Assembly (NCBI GenBank): GCA_016584305.1
Contig: JACEEZ010024156.1
Location: 30,827-94,826 of the forward strand
Reading direction: 5' to 3'
From: Chionoecetes opilio
Taxonomy: Eukaryota > Arthropoda > Malacostraca > Decapoda > Majidae
Length of the DNA stretch: 64,000 bases
Made by a program: the position numbers and the translations under genes. The notes beneath the pieces are model-generated. The model did no database searches. It was given only the letters and a program-made list of their open reading frames with translations, and was not told the DNA's origin. Positions 12,372 through 23,951 of the stretch are shown here, one piece after another; position 1 is the first letter of the stretch; each line of letters begins with the position of its first letter.

Positions 12372-13930
12372 CTTACAAAGCAAGCCAGTCCTTTAACAAC
12401 CCACAAACTACGTACCAAAAAAAAAATATATATATCCTACTAATCATTTGCGACGTTGTTAACGAGTTCGAAGCACTAACGAACACTATCAATATAAGCT
12501 TTAAAAAAATACTACAAAACTATACCAACACTATTACTAACTCCCATTTGCTAACATTTAAGATTTGAATAACGTTACAGGTCAATAATTATTGGTCAAA
12601 AGTCAACAGGTCATGGCGTGGGAAGGAAATAAGGGAAAGTTTTAGTGTTTCGAAGCAGTGTTGAGTTCCTTGAGTATTCCGGTACGAGCGACAGTCGAGA
12701 GCGAGGGGGCAGGACGTGTGTGCAACTGTGCATGCAGCTAGGAGGAAGAGGGTGATATTTGGTCAAACAACGCTTTATTTTGTTGCTTTACTTCCTATTT
12801 CTGCAGCGTAAGGTAGAAGAGTGAGAAAGGGAGGGAGTGGGAGAGAGTGAGAGTAATGAGTGAGCAGGGGTGGATCTAGGGGGCTACGGCCACCCATGAA
12901 CATTTATTGTCATTGGCCACCCCAGATCGGAGTCAGAGGTCTAATGAAAATTCAACCATTTCTTTTCAATGGTTATGCCTTGGCCACCCCACACTAGATC
13001 TGTGTCCGACTTTGGCCACCCTAGGCTAGCGAGAAATCTGGCGGGTTTACTAGACTGTTGTCGAAAAAAAAAAAAGACTCCCCCTCCCCCCCCTCAAAAA
13101 AAAATCCTGGGTCCGCCCCTGATATAGAATTCATTTCAGTCAGCCTACACCATTGGACATTTCTCTTATTGAGGTCAGAACCTAGGATAGTCAATACAAG
13201 TTAAAGGAAGTCATAATGATGTCACCTACCAAATCAGTAATGGGTAGTTAGGTTGTAATGGTTTTGTTGCAGGCTACACACACTTGCAAATTGCAATGAT
13301 GCATGCAATTACTGTTTGAATTATGCAATGCAATCTGCTAATCTGATTAATTTCGCCCTATGTGTAATAGCATAGCAACGCAGGCTAACAAAGAATTGCG
13401 TTATATTTTAGCTAGCCTATTTTCCTGCATGCATCACATATCATACTGAGAGATGACATAGATGCTGCACACCTTTATCTCCTCCGCGTTTCTCCTCCTC
13501 TGTTACTAGGCTTGTCGCCCCTTGGCCCTTGGCTGTAATACATTTGTCAAATCAAATCAATCCTCTTTTCATATTTTGCTAAACTGGGCACCTGATGGCT
13601 TATACCTTTTCTGATCCATTTGTTTTGACGCTGCACATCCCCAACGATGTCAATTAAGGCTAAGACACTAGACTAAATCTATGGAATAATGAAAGCGACT
13701 GCAGGAAGCCGGACACGCTACTCCAAAAGTCTGCGCACAATCAGCTGATCAGCGAGGCGCTCCACTTGCCGCCATTAGTTACAAGCATCTTAATAATTTT
13801 ACACACAGTCCAACAAAATAAATTTATCTCTGACATATACTACTAGAGCTATTATATACTATTATTATTTAACATCATTATTTTATTATTATTATTATTA
13901 TTATCATTATTTTATATATATATTTTTTCG
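12372..13930. other. Interior of the hAT element, no gene seen
   Basis: 12,372-13,130 is related to 29,400-30,130 and, in eroded form, to 490-1,200. 13,130-13,930 is unique AT-rich sequence without a recognisable coding domain, ending in an (ATT)n tract near 13,860-13,930. Confidence 0.5.
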
Positions 13931-14013
13931 GTCACTCCATGCCGCCCCCTCGACGATGCCGCCCTGGGCGATTGCCCATGTCGCCCATGCCTAGGACCGT
14001 CACTGCCTACATC

Positions 14014-14690
14014 CACCTTTCATACCCATCCATGAACCTATCCAGCCCCTCTTTAAAGCTCTCTAATGACTCCGCACTAACTACCTGTCTACTGAGTCCA
14101 TTCCAGTCATTCACCACCCTATTTGTGAACCAGTTTTTCCCTATTTCTTTTTTATATTACGCTTTTCCAGCTTGAATCCGTTACTTCTTGTTCTACCCTG
14201 GTTAAAAGCCGTAAGCACTTTTCCTACCTCTCCTTTATTAAATCCCTTTATTCACTTAAAAACTTCTATCTGATCGCCCATTGCTCTGCGTCTCTCGAGT
14301 GAGTGTAACTTTAATAGCTCCAATCTCTTCTCATAAATAAATAAGTTACGCATCCCTTGAATAATTTTGGTCATCCTTCACTGCACTAATTCTAACAAGG
14401 CTATATCCATCCTGTAATATGGAGACCAGAACTGAACTGCATAGTCTAGGTGAGGTCTGACTAGAGCCAGATAAAGCTTTAGAATAGCTTCCGCACTTCT
14501 ACTTTTAACACCTTCTGATAATGAATCCTAACACTCTATTAGCTCTATTTCTAGCCTCAATACATTGTTTCCTAGGTCGGAGGTCTGGGCTCACCCTCAC
14601 TCCAAGATCTTTTTCACCTTCTGATCTTTTCAGCGATACATTGCGTATGGTGTATCTATTACAAGGGTTTTTTCTATCAACATCCATAGA
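14014..14690 (-). pseudogene. CR1-like LINE ORF2, C-terminal remnant
   Basis: On the minus strand the peptide includes [25 protein letters not shown], a degenerate block equivalent to a [13 protein letters not shown] motif, and GKNWFTNRVVNDWN, which are typical of the RT thumb and C-terminal region of CR1-type LINEs. The 60-codon open part spans 14,505-14,687. Downstream it is broken by frameshifts. It ends toward 14,014, where the hAT insertion separates it from its 3' UTR. Confidence 0.75.
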
Positions 14691-14720
14691 AAAAACCCTG
14701 GTAATAGATACACCATACGC
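14643..14720. repeat. Near-perfect 35-bp hairpin
   Basis: Arms 14,643-14,677 and 14,686-14,720 are inverted copies with a single mismatch, separated by the 8-nt loop CAACATCC. The left arm is LINE coding sequence on the minus strand, so the right arm is an inverted duplicate of the LINE's upstream end. Confidence 0.9.
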
Positions 14721-15068
14721 ATTGTATCCTTAGATTTTGCAATGATTCGCAATGATTTCCTTAGATTTTGTGTTTCCTTAGAAATTTCCTTCTCAGGCCT
14801 AAATTTCCTTGAAATCAGGATATTTCCTTGCCAGGTGGAAACCCTGGTTCACTGTAACATCAGGGTTGCCAGATAGTTGGGCGGGTTTATGGCCAAATTA
14901 ACTGATAAAAAAGTATTTAAATTTTAATATTAAATGTATTTAAATACAATTGTATTTAGATGTTGCCCAGCTCTGTGTACATTCAACATAATTAGGCAAA
15001 AAAAAATGGGTTTCGACGATTACTTTAAGAAAAATAGACTATAATCACCGTCCTTTCGCCGCCCTCAG

Positions 15069-15437
15069 AGGGACGCCCCGGGAGTGCCTCAGCGTCAACT
15101 TCACCTACGACCCTGACGACGCCATCATCGCGCCCCTCGACCCCCTCCTCATCTGCCCCGACCCTCCCTCCCACACGCCCATCCATCGTGCTCCTCCCCA
15201 TCATAAGACCTGTACAGACTGTGCTAGGAATACCAGGGAACATGTGTCCTTGTCATCACATTATCCCCGCCCCGGCACCCTCTCCCTCCTCCTCAAAGGG
15301 TGGGCGTACAGGGTGGGCAGCAGGCGACGGGCGTCCTCTGGCGGCGGCGAGGTGGTGGCCAACGTGAGCGTCGAGGTGGTGAGCCGCCGGGTGGGCAAGA
15401 TACTGGTGGACGTAACGACGAATGACTCCCGGGTTGG
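15069..15437 (+). CDS. CTNS: Cystinosin exon 3: luminal N-terminal domain
   Basis: Acceptor CCCTCAG|AGGGACG and donor GG|GTGAGT. Entry phase 2 completes the AG left by exon 2 at 43,043. It encodes a hydrophilic luminal segment with N-glycosylation sequons NFT, NVS and NDS, ending at DVTTNDSRVG. A Pro/His/Cys-rich stretch (PPSHTPIHRAPPHHKTC) in the middle has no counterpart that I recall in vertebrate cystinosins and may be a lineage-specific insertion. Confidence 0.8.
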
Positions 15438-16263
15438 GTGAGTTGTGAGGGCGGTGGCAATGCTGGTAATGCCTCTCTAGTTAATTAAGGAGCTGTGTTT
15501 ATTCTCCTCTCTTTATTTTTCTTTCAGTCGTCATCCTCTTCTTCTACGTCTATTGTCTCTCCTTCGTCTATTTTTTATCTCCCCTTCTCCTTCCTCTACT
15601 TCTCTCTTCTACTATTGGTGTTGTTGTTGTTGTTGTTTTCTTCTTGTCTGTGTGTGTCTGTGTGCGTCTGTCTGTCATGTCTCTGTGTGGTGTGTGTGTG
15701 TGTGTGTGTGTGACTGTGTGTGTGTGTCTGTCATGTCTGTGTGTGTGTGTGTGACAGTAATTCTCGTCGCAGGGCCAGTGACGCCTACGTGCGGGTGTCT
15801 GTGGTACACGCGCGCGCCCTGGACGTGGCGAGTGACGTGCTGGGGTGGATGTACACCATCGTGTGGGACGTGTCCTTCATGCCGCAGCTGTGGCTCAACT
15901 GGCGCAGGAAAAGGTGAGGAAGAGGAGGAGGAGGAAGAGAAGGAAAGGGGGGAAAGCAAGAGGAAGGAGGGGAAATGGAAAAAGTGGTGTTGGTGCGAAC
16001 AATATGTTAGGGGAGGCAGATGGGGAAAGATGAACGGGATTAGAAACAGAGGTTGTTATGGTTGACAAGACTTGAATTATGTTGCTCAGAATGGTGAATG
16101 AGGGATGTGGATGAAAAAGGAAAATTTGTTGTGTAGCTGATCTCTCTTACTTTTTTCCCTTTCTTTATGTTCCTCTCTCTCAATCCGTTCTTCATTCACT
16201 CCTCTTTTTCTTTCACTCTCTCTCTCCTCTCTCTCTCTCTCTCCCCTCTCTCTCTCTCTCTCT

Positions 16264-16303
<40 letters not shown>

Positions 16304-16470
16304 CCCCCCCCCTCCAGTGGAAGGGTTCAGCCTGGATAACGTGGCACTCAACGTGGTCGCCTATCTCTATTACGCGCTCTTCAACCTCTCCTTCTTCTAC
16401 TGCCCCTTCATTAAGGTGCGGAGAACTGTCCTGCTTGAGTCACATCTAATATACTATAGGAGTAGCCGTG

Positions 16471-16501
<31 letters not shown>

Positions 16502-16986
16502 GTGTCTGTCTGTTTTGGGTAGCCGAAACTGTACATTCTATTTTGATGCGAGTAGGCTCAAAAAATTGTAAATAAATCGTAGGTGGTAAGCGGTTTGGTC
16601 CCATGTCGATTGAATTATTTTTAAGGGGGTTTTTGGGCTAAAAACACTTAAGAGTATTAGATTACAGAAACAACTCTGCGGTAACGTCTTGCCGCATTCC
16701 ACAAACTTAGTAGACTCATGTACTTACGTTTGTGTGCGTGTGTGATTGTGTGTGTGTTGGAATCACACGGAACACAAAGGGTTGGAATCACACGGAACAC
16801 AAAGGGTTGGAATCACACGGAACGTGGTCTACCCCGAGGCACTTTGACCAGTGACAAACGACAGCAACAACACGATTGGAGGTTGCAATCACATGTTGTC
16901 TAATATATACTAGCCCTACTACTACAAATATCAATACATGGGTCCGAAGGGCCCACAAACACTTGTCTAATATACTATATGAGTAG

Positions 16987-17037
<51 letters not shown>

Positions 17038-20000
17038 TGCGTCTGTCTGTTTTGGGTAGCCGAAACTCTAAATTCAATTTTGATGAGAGTAGGCTAGTTG
17101 AAGAGTTAGTTGAAGTTAGGCTAGAGTTGAAGGGGCTAAAAACACTTTAGAAGTATTAGATTACAGGACAAACTCTGCGGTAACGTCTTGCCGCATTCCA
17201 CAAACTCAGTAGACTCGTGGACGTTTGTGTGCGTGTGTGAGTGTGTGTGTTGGAATCACACGGAACACAAAGGGTTGGAATCACATGGAACGTGGTCTAC
17301 CCCGAGGCACTTTGACTAGTGACCAACGACAGCAACAACACGATTGGAGTTTGCAATCACATGTTGTCTAATATATACTACTACTACAAACATCAATACA
17401 TGGGTCCGAAGGGCCCACAAGCACTTGTTCATCCCTATAGCCTCTTACTATCTCATATTTCTTTTATTTTCTATATTCATTCTCGAACTCGTTGTCTTAT
17501 AGTTAGTACTTGTTAGCATCTATTTCTGCCTTTAAGTAACACGCCCACCATTCATCGTTCGCCTCCTATTATCTCATATTTCTTTTATTTTCTCTTATTA
17601 TTTTATCATCGTGTTTGTTATCTTTATGTTTGTTAGCATCTATTTCTGCCTTTAAATCACCCACCCACCCACTCATAAGAACATAAGAAGAACACAAGAA
17701 AATAAGGAAGCTACAAGAGGCCGCGAGACCTAGATAGATAAATAGATATTTTACTGACCACAACATACACTTGCTATAATCATAATAATCACGATATATG
17801 GTCCAACAAATTACTTTATCAATTATTGAGCATTATCAATTATTCAAGTACTAGAGCAAAAACAAGAACAAAGTACAGGCACATTAGGGGACATAGTGTC
17901 AAAGTACATAGAAAAACATACATGGACACCTGTGCTACCCCACATTCTGCACAAACAGCAGACCCAGCCACCGCTGTTGTATAGGTCCACATACATAGGC
18001 CGAGCTCTGCCTGACAGAGGTGATGATGGAGTTCGTAGAGAGCTCCACCCTACTCCTTAAACCGAACACGGAGTGTCGACGGATCACATCCAGATTGTTC
18101 ACCCCGTTCCTAGCGAAAGCCAGGGACGAGCTGAACCACCTGGGCAGCCCTAGAAGCCTCTTAAGGATGTCATTCTGACAGACCTTAAGGCGGTTCATAG
18201 TGGCCACCTTGTACCGCGACCACAGCGAGTTGCAGTAAATAGAGTAGCAGTGACTCCTGAATAATTCCATCTTCACCTCTCTGCTACAGGAGGAGAATTT
18301 CCTCTGTAGAGTATTTCCCACGACAAGAAGCTTGGTGGTCTGCTTGATGATATCATCATCATCAGTCATGTCGTGGGATATAACATGGCCTAGGTATGCG
18401 AATCTATCCACAAAAGTGAGGGCAGACCCACCGGGCCATGCTGTTTTCAGGTAATTCACCTGAGCGCGTGCCGGTGATACTACCATGCACTCTGTCTTAG
18501 TGGTATTGTAGACAATGTCATGCTTGGCAGCATACACCTCACACACATTGATAAGGTCCTGCAACGCATGCGCAGTGGGTGCGAGCAGTACCATATCATC
18601 AGCATAGCTCAGTGAGTTGATGCACCCATCATGTATGTGGCAGCCGATACCTGTATCACGAAGGTTGGCACTGAGATCTTCCGTGTACACATTGTACAGA
18701 TAGGGGGATAAAATCCCCCCCTGCCGAATACCATTAGCAGTACTAAAGGACAGCGAGAAGGAATTACCCCTTTTGACAGTAAATTCCTGGGTAGTGTACC
18801 AGTACATTAATAAAATTATTAACAATGTACCCAGGTGTACCCCTGACGAGAAGTTTATGAAAGAGCTTCCAGTAATTCACTCTGACAAACGCCTTTCTGG
18901 CATCCAGGAAACACAGATAAACAGGCGAATTTCTGGAAGTGTAGTAATGATATTCTTCAATGTCCACACACACATCTCAGTGCCAAGGCCTTTCTTATAG
19001 CTGAACTGATTGTCCAGTGTATACAGGTAGGCCTCAAGACGATGGAGCACCACTTTCTCCAGCACCTTGGACAGGGCGGTTCCTATGGCAATGGGCCTGT
19101 AATTGCCAGAGTTGGCAGGGTCATTCACTTTGCTCTTAAGTAAAGGCACTATAAGCACTGCCAAGACCTGACTGGATATGTACTGATGGCAGACATAGAC
19201 ATTGATGAAGAGACAGAGCCAAGTAACCAGGCTGGGGGGCGCATACTTAAATGCCCCAGATGGGAGCCCATCCATACCCAAAGCCTCACTAGAGGAGAGG
19301 CTTTGCAATACCCCTCTCATTTCCTCGTGATCCACGCTGCGGAAACCCTGCAGCGACACACCACGCATCCCACCACGCAGGGCATTCTCACTCTCCTCGT
19401 TCCTCACACAGTTGAGAATGCCCTTGAAATGTTCTCCCCACATGGAGGCGATGCCCTCCTCCCCCACAGCGTGATCCACCCGTAGGGGAAGCGTGTGTGA
19501 GCCGGATTCATGCTGCGCACGCCACGCCAAAAGTTAAAGGAGTCACCAGATGCCAGCTTGTCAGCCAGGGACTGGGCACGAAGCTGGCGCTCATGTGACT
19601 TACACCACCTGAGACACAGCTTGAATCTGGCTGGCCCTGGTGCTCCTCATCCTCTCAGCCAGTGGCCCCCAACGCGGACCACCACCCGCTCTCCACTCAA
19701 GGAAGGACTCCCGCGCGGCACTGTGCGCCTCACGAACAAACTCATTCCAGCCTGGTACCTGCCTCCATCTCTTCCTGCAAAAACCAAACATAGTCTGGCC
19801 AGCACGCTCCATGCACTCTTATCAACGCCTCGTGGAAGGCGTTGATGTCGTCATGGTGCCCACGATCCAGACATGCATTCTGGAAGCAACAAACCCTGAC
19901 AGGATCTATGGCAATGCCCCTCAGCAACTCTGTCACCACACGACCATACTCCTCTCTCTTCCGCTTGTCCCGAAAACCACACTTAATCCTTGCCGCATTA

Positions 20001-21573
20001 TCCTGCCTGACCTGTGTCAGAGCAGGGAGCCCATTAACTTTGAAATCCACCAAGAGAGGAAAATAGTCTGAAGAGACGCTGTTGTACAGAATGGAGCACT
20101 CATCCATCACATCAAACAGGCATGGTGACAACAGCACATGATCCAGCCACGTGTGTGAGAGACACCCCTGGTTGACATGAGTGAACCTCGTTGGGGGAAG
20201 CGCCCTCACGTCAGCCATCACCATGTCGCGGTCTCCACACATGCGCTGAATGTCTGTGAAGAAGGCAGTGCCCGGGGCAGCATTAAAGTCACCGAGAATA
20301 CAAACATTCTGCTCCTCAGCATCCTCTATTATGGAGGCGAGTCTTCCTAAATACATCAGCTGTTCGTCCCTGTTCTCCACATTACTGGTGGGCAGATACA
20401 AATTCACCAGCAACATGGAGAACCGGTCATCCTTGTATGCAATGCCCAAGATGCGAGGATCCTGAGCATTACATACTTTGATGTATTTAGAAAGACTCTT
20501 GTGCCACAAAAAAGTGAGACCACCGTATGGCCTGCCACGCCTCAGGACCCGTGTCTCGTCCACCGCCGAAGTCGAGAACGACAAAGTCCTTATGGAGGCC
20601 ATTCGGTCTGTGCACCTCGTCATGGTACAGCCACGTCTCCTGTAGGGCCAGCACGTGCACCTGCCCCAGGAGATCCCTGATGTGAGGCTCACTACTCTTC
20701 ACACCCTGGCAGTTATAGGAGGCAATATTCAGTTTACCTTCCATTGTTGACAGGGCGTGAAGAGGCAGCCGCAGCTGTTGGGAGAGAGCTATATGGGTAC
20801 ACAAACACATGTTGCTCCCAGTTGTTCATGTCGAGGAGCTCACGGCGATGTCTCCTGTGTGCAGAGACGACGAACGCGGAGAAGGTCCTCCTCCACAGCA
20901 GCGTCACCTCCACCAGGTCGTCCTTGAGTATCTCCTTGACGTAGGCCGCCTGATAACGCCTGATAACGGAGGGCTGTAGCAGGGGGAGGTTTACGTTAAA
21001 ACTGAATTCTAAGCAAGTAGTTCATACATTAATTTGACACATACAAAAAAATACCTGCTCAAAACAGGTCAAACACATAATCCTTGAAATAAAATCATAA
21101 GTAAAAACTTACACGTGGTAGTTCCTGTTTCATTTTCGCAGGACCAGTTCAAGGAGCGATACCCAACAAGTGTCAACCATGTGCACCCAAATGACGTGTT
21201 CTTCGCCACCTACGCGCTGTCCATCGAGGTGTTGTTGGCCGTGCAGTGTTTCGTGTACGGCCGGAACAAGGGCATGCGGGTGTCGTGGCCGTGTGTGGGG
21301 CTGGTGGGCGCCTCCGTGCTGGCCGTGGGCGTGGCGTGTGTGCTGGCGGGCGTCGGGGTCTTATGGTGGCTCGACGTGTTCTATCTGATGTCCTACTTGA
21401 AGCTGGTCATCACGCCACTCAAGTATATTCCACAGGTAGGTTCTGTGTTATTATTTGTATTTGTATTGGACCTTTTATTGTAACGTTTGTATTAAATATA
21501 GTTGTTCTGGTCAATATAACTAACTAAAACTATAATAAAAAATAATAAAAAAAAATTGTGAGTGTGTGTCTGC

Positions 21574-21605
<32 letters not shown>

Positions 21606-21649
21606 GCGTGTGCGTGTGCGTGTCGTGTGTGTGTGTGCGTGTGCGTGTG

Positions 21650-21704
<55 letters not shown>

Positions 21705-23909
21705 ACCGTCGCCTCCCTCCCTCCCTCAGGTGTACGTCATCTACCGCGTCAAGAGCACCCGGGGCTTCAGCATCGCCGGCGCCGCCATGGACTTCATGGG
21801 CGGCCTGATGTCCCTGGGGCAGATGTTCCTCCTCTCGGCCAACAGCGGTGAGTACAGACCATGGCTCGTCCCAACACCAAGGCAGAGAGCCCTTTAGTCC
21901 TCTTACCCCCTACTCTCTTAGCCTTAGTTCCTCCCTGCCTTGCCTTGCTCATACACGCCCTATATACACCGTCTTCCTCCTCTCTTCATGCAGCCGTCTT
22001 TCCGCTAGCGCCTTGCCTCTGTACAACTTAGGGAAATTGTGTAATAACTATGTGGCGGGTATACTGTGTGTGTGTGTGTGTGTTGTATTCATCTAGTTCT
22101 AGCTGTATTTTACAGGGCATGAGCTACACTCGTATAGGCCCTGTTAAGCCCCACGCACTTTGCGGGAGTACTGCGGGGGGCTCAACGGGGGGTGATGCTC
22201 CTGTTTAGCGGTCCCCCCACACCGCTACGGTTCTATCCAATCGGTCGCTGACGTGGCATGACAATTAACCCCGGCACCCCTACCTGAAGGGTGCCAGTTT
22301 GGGCATATCTCCAGGTACTGAAGGTAAACGGGGCAGTGCCCGTGGCGTCGGAGATACGGGAAGCTTGCCTCCCCAGGCTGGAAACGCTCCGGCATTGCCG
22401 GGGGGGTGACCCTCCCTGTCCCCCCCGAGGTCCCTGACTTGCTTACAGTTACCCCGGGGGCATCCTTAATCGCCTGCCCTGTCATGCACTACGTATTATT
22501 AATACATCACCATCTGCTGCGTAGCCTCCTGGAGGGCCTGTACGTGGTACTCAAGGGATCCTCAAACCCTGCTGCGTGTGTCTCGCCATGCCCCGGGGTC
22601 CCAGGGGTAACCCAGGGGATGCCTCAGGTGCAGGTGTCTAGCAGGGCGTCATAGCATCGTAGAGTTTCACCTCCGCCCCTCGCCCCGCCGCTGGTGTCTC
22701 GCCCCAATGCCCAGTGGTCCCCCGAGGGCCCTGAAGGGAAGCCACAGGGACAGTTACTGTTGCAGGACGTCGTGGCACCGTAGAGTTGCACGTACCTGCC
22801 ACCCTGGGGCAAAGTGGAGCGCTCCTCCTAGCCACGCTGCGGCCCCGTCAATCCCTGTGGGGCCCGGAAAGCCCACAGGGGCGGGTTGTGTTATAGGGAC
22901 GTCTTGGCATCGTATAGTTGCACTTCCCGCCCCGTGGCGGCTATGCGGGGCGCTCTTCCTAGCCCCGCTGCGGCCCTGTCATCTCTGTGGGGCCCCGGAA
23001 AGCCCACAGGGGCGGGTTGTGCTGTAGGGACGTCTTGGCATCGTATAGTTGCACTTCCCGCCCCATGGCGGCTATGCGGGGCGCTCCTCCTAGCCCCGCT
23101 GCGGCCCCGTCATCTCAGGGGCCCAGGGGCTAGGCCACAGGGGCAGGTGCTCTAGTAGGGCGTCGTAGCAGCGTTGAGTTGAGCAGCACCTGCCCCGGGG
23201 GGACAAAGCGGAACAGCCGACGTTGGGGCGTCAAGGGCGTGGCGTGTATAGGTGGGCGCGCAGAGTGGGACTCAGCCACATATTTGAGCGCGTGCGTCGC
23301 CCTAATAGACCTGGAAGGAATACACGCATAACTCGCTCGCTGCACTTAGACAAATACACTATTCTCGTATAAGAGGTCACCACGACCTGCGAGGCACGTC
23401 TGCCCACACACCAACCCAGAAAGATTCTCCCTCTGTGTTCAGGGAGAGGCCAGGCGTGTGGTGGTGGTTACAGGTCAAAGGGTATCTAGTCAGCAATATC
23501 ACCCCTCGCTGGTAGATAAGGATAGTTTGTGTCAGCACAACATTGTTGTCTCTCTATCTACTACCGTTAACAGTATTCTCTCTCTCTCTCATTCTCTTCC
23601 CCTATTCCCTTATTTATCCTTCTCTTCCCTCCTATTCCTCAATTTCCACGTTCCCAGCCCTCACAGGCCCCATCTCCATATCAACATTTTATCATTCATC
23701 CTTAGTGCTTAGTGTTGGCCGAAAGCTCGGGAGGCGGGTCACAAACCCCCGGCTAACACCCGGTACCCATTCACTGCTGGGTGGACAGGGGCTCGGGTTA
23801 TAAGAAGACCACCCATCTATCTTCGTCTCGCCCGGGGATCGAACCCGGGACTTCTCGGTTGTGAGCCGAGCGTGCTAACCACTACACTACGGAGTACCTA
23901 ACGGAGTAC

Positions 23910-23951
<42 letters not shown>

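Larger units (their letters stand above)
11278..14005. mobile_element. hAT-superfamily DNA transposon with perfect 8-bp target duplication
   Basis: The ends are CAGTGGCTGTCCTGGC on the left and, inverted, CAGTGACGGTCCTAGG on the right. The flanks are the exact 8-bp duplication CCTACATC at 11,270-11,277 and 14,006-14,013. Length is 2,728 bp. No transposase frame is recognisable, so the copy is non-autonomous or gutted. It contains further hAT-like repeats at 12,155-12,371 and near 12,860-13,120. Excision in silico rejoins the LINE at 11,277/14,014. Confidence 0.85.
11193..14727 (-). mobile_element. 5'-truncated CR1-like LINE fragment, split by a hAT insertion
   Basis: The LINE 3' end (the AAGAACATAAGAAAATAAGG block and following) lies at 11,193-11,277. 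The rest resumes at 14,006 after the hAT element at 11,278-14,005. Candidate target duplications TTCCTTAGGATTT (11,180-11,192) and TATCCTTAGATTTT (from about 14,727) bracket the insertion. The upstream end is capped by a 35-bp inverted duplication (14,643-14,720), as twin priming can produce. The same 3' end appears at 42,590-42,745 (+), 45,226-45,310 (-) and in part at 17,690-17,735. Confidence 0.7.
10965..14975. mobile_element. Outer hAT-like element, interrupted by nested insertions
   Basis: Terminal inverted repeats CAGAG(G/C)TGGGCA stand at 10,965 and, inverted, at 14,975. Subterminal TATTTAAATAC-type repeats lie inside both ends (10,975-11,155 and 14,910-14,960). The sequence TGTACAT flanks both sides but is offset by three bases on the left, so the 8-bp target duplication is imperfect. 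Inside lie a LINE (11,193-14,727), itself split by a hAT element. The host of this insertion is another hAT-type repeat whose left part (10,885-10,964) and right part (14,976-15,035) resemble the interior of the MITE at 40,275-40,607. Confidence 0.6.
17735..21110 (-). mobile_element. Non-LTR retrotransposon with endonuclease and RT domains, in cystinosin intron 5
   Basis: A 5'-truncated, antisense LINE of the APE-endonuclease type. From 20,744 the endonuclease begins (LNIASYNCQG, ALQETWL, ILGDFNAAPG, SDYFPLLVDF). The RT follows (GMDGLPSGAF, NYRPIAIG, LDARKAF, GIRQGGILSPYLYN, LSYADDMVLL), ending near 17,935. The 3' end carries a GATA/GATAAATA-type tail at about 17,735-17,750. Several frameshifts make it inactive. 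The RT wording suggests a Jockey-group clade (L2/Crack/Daphne-like), which I cannot settle by eye. Confidence 0.85.

Noticed and set aside
19186..20071. Plus-strand frames of 74-143 residues
   Set aside because: They are shadows of the minus-strand LINE endonuclease and RT.
23826..23897. Functional tRNA-Val(CAC) gene
   Set aside because: The anticodon arm and T arm are good, but the acceptor strands do not pair and a SINE-type body follows.
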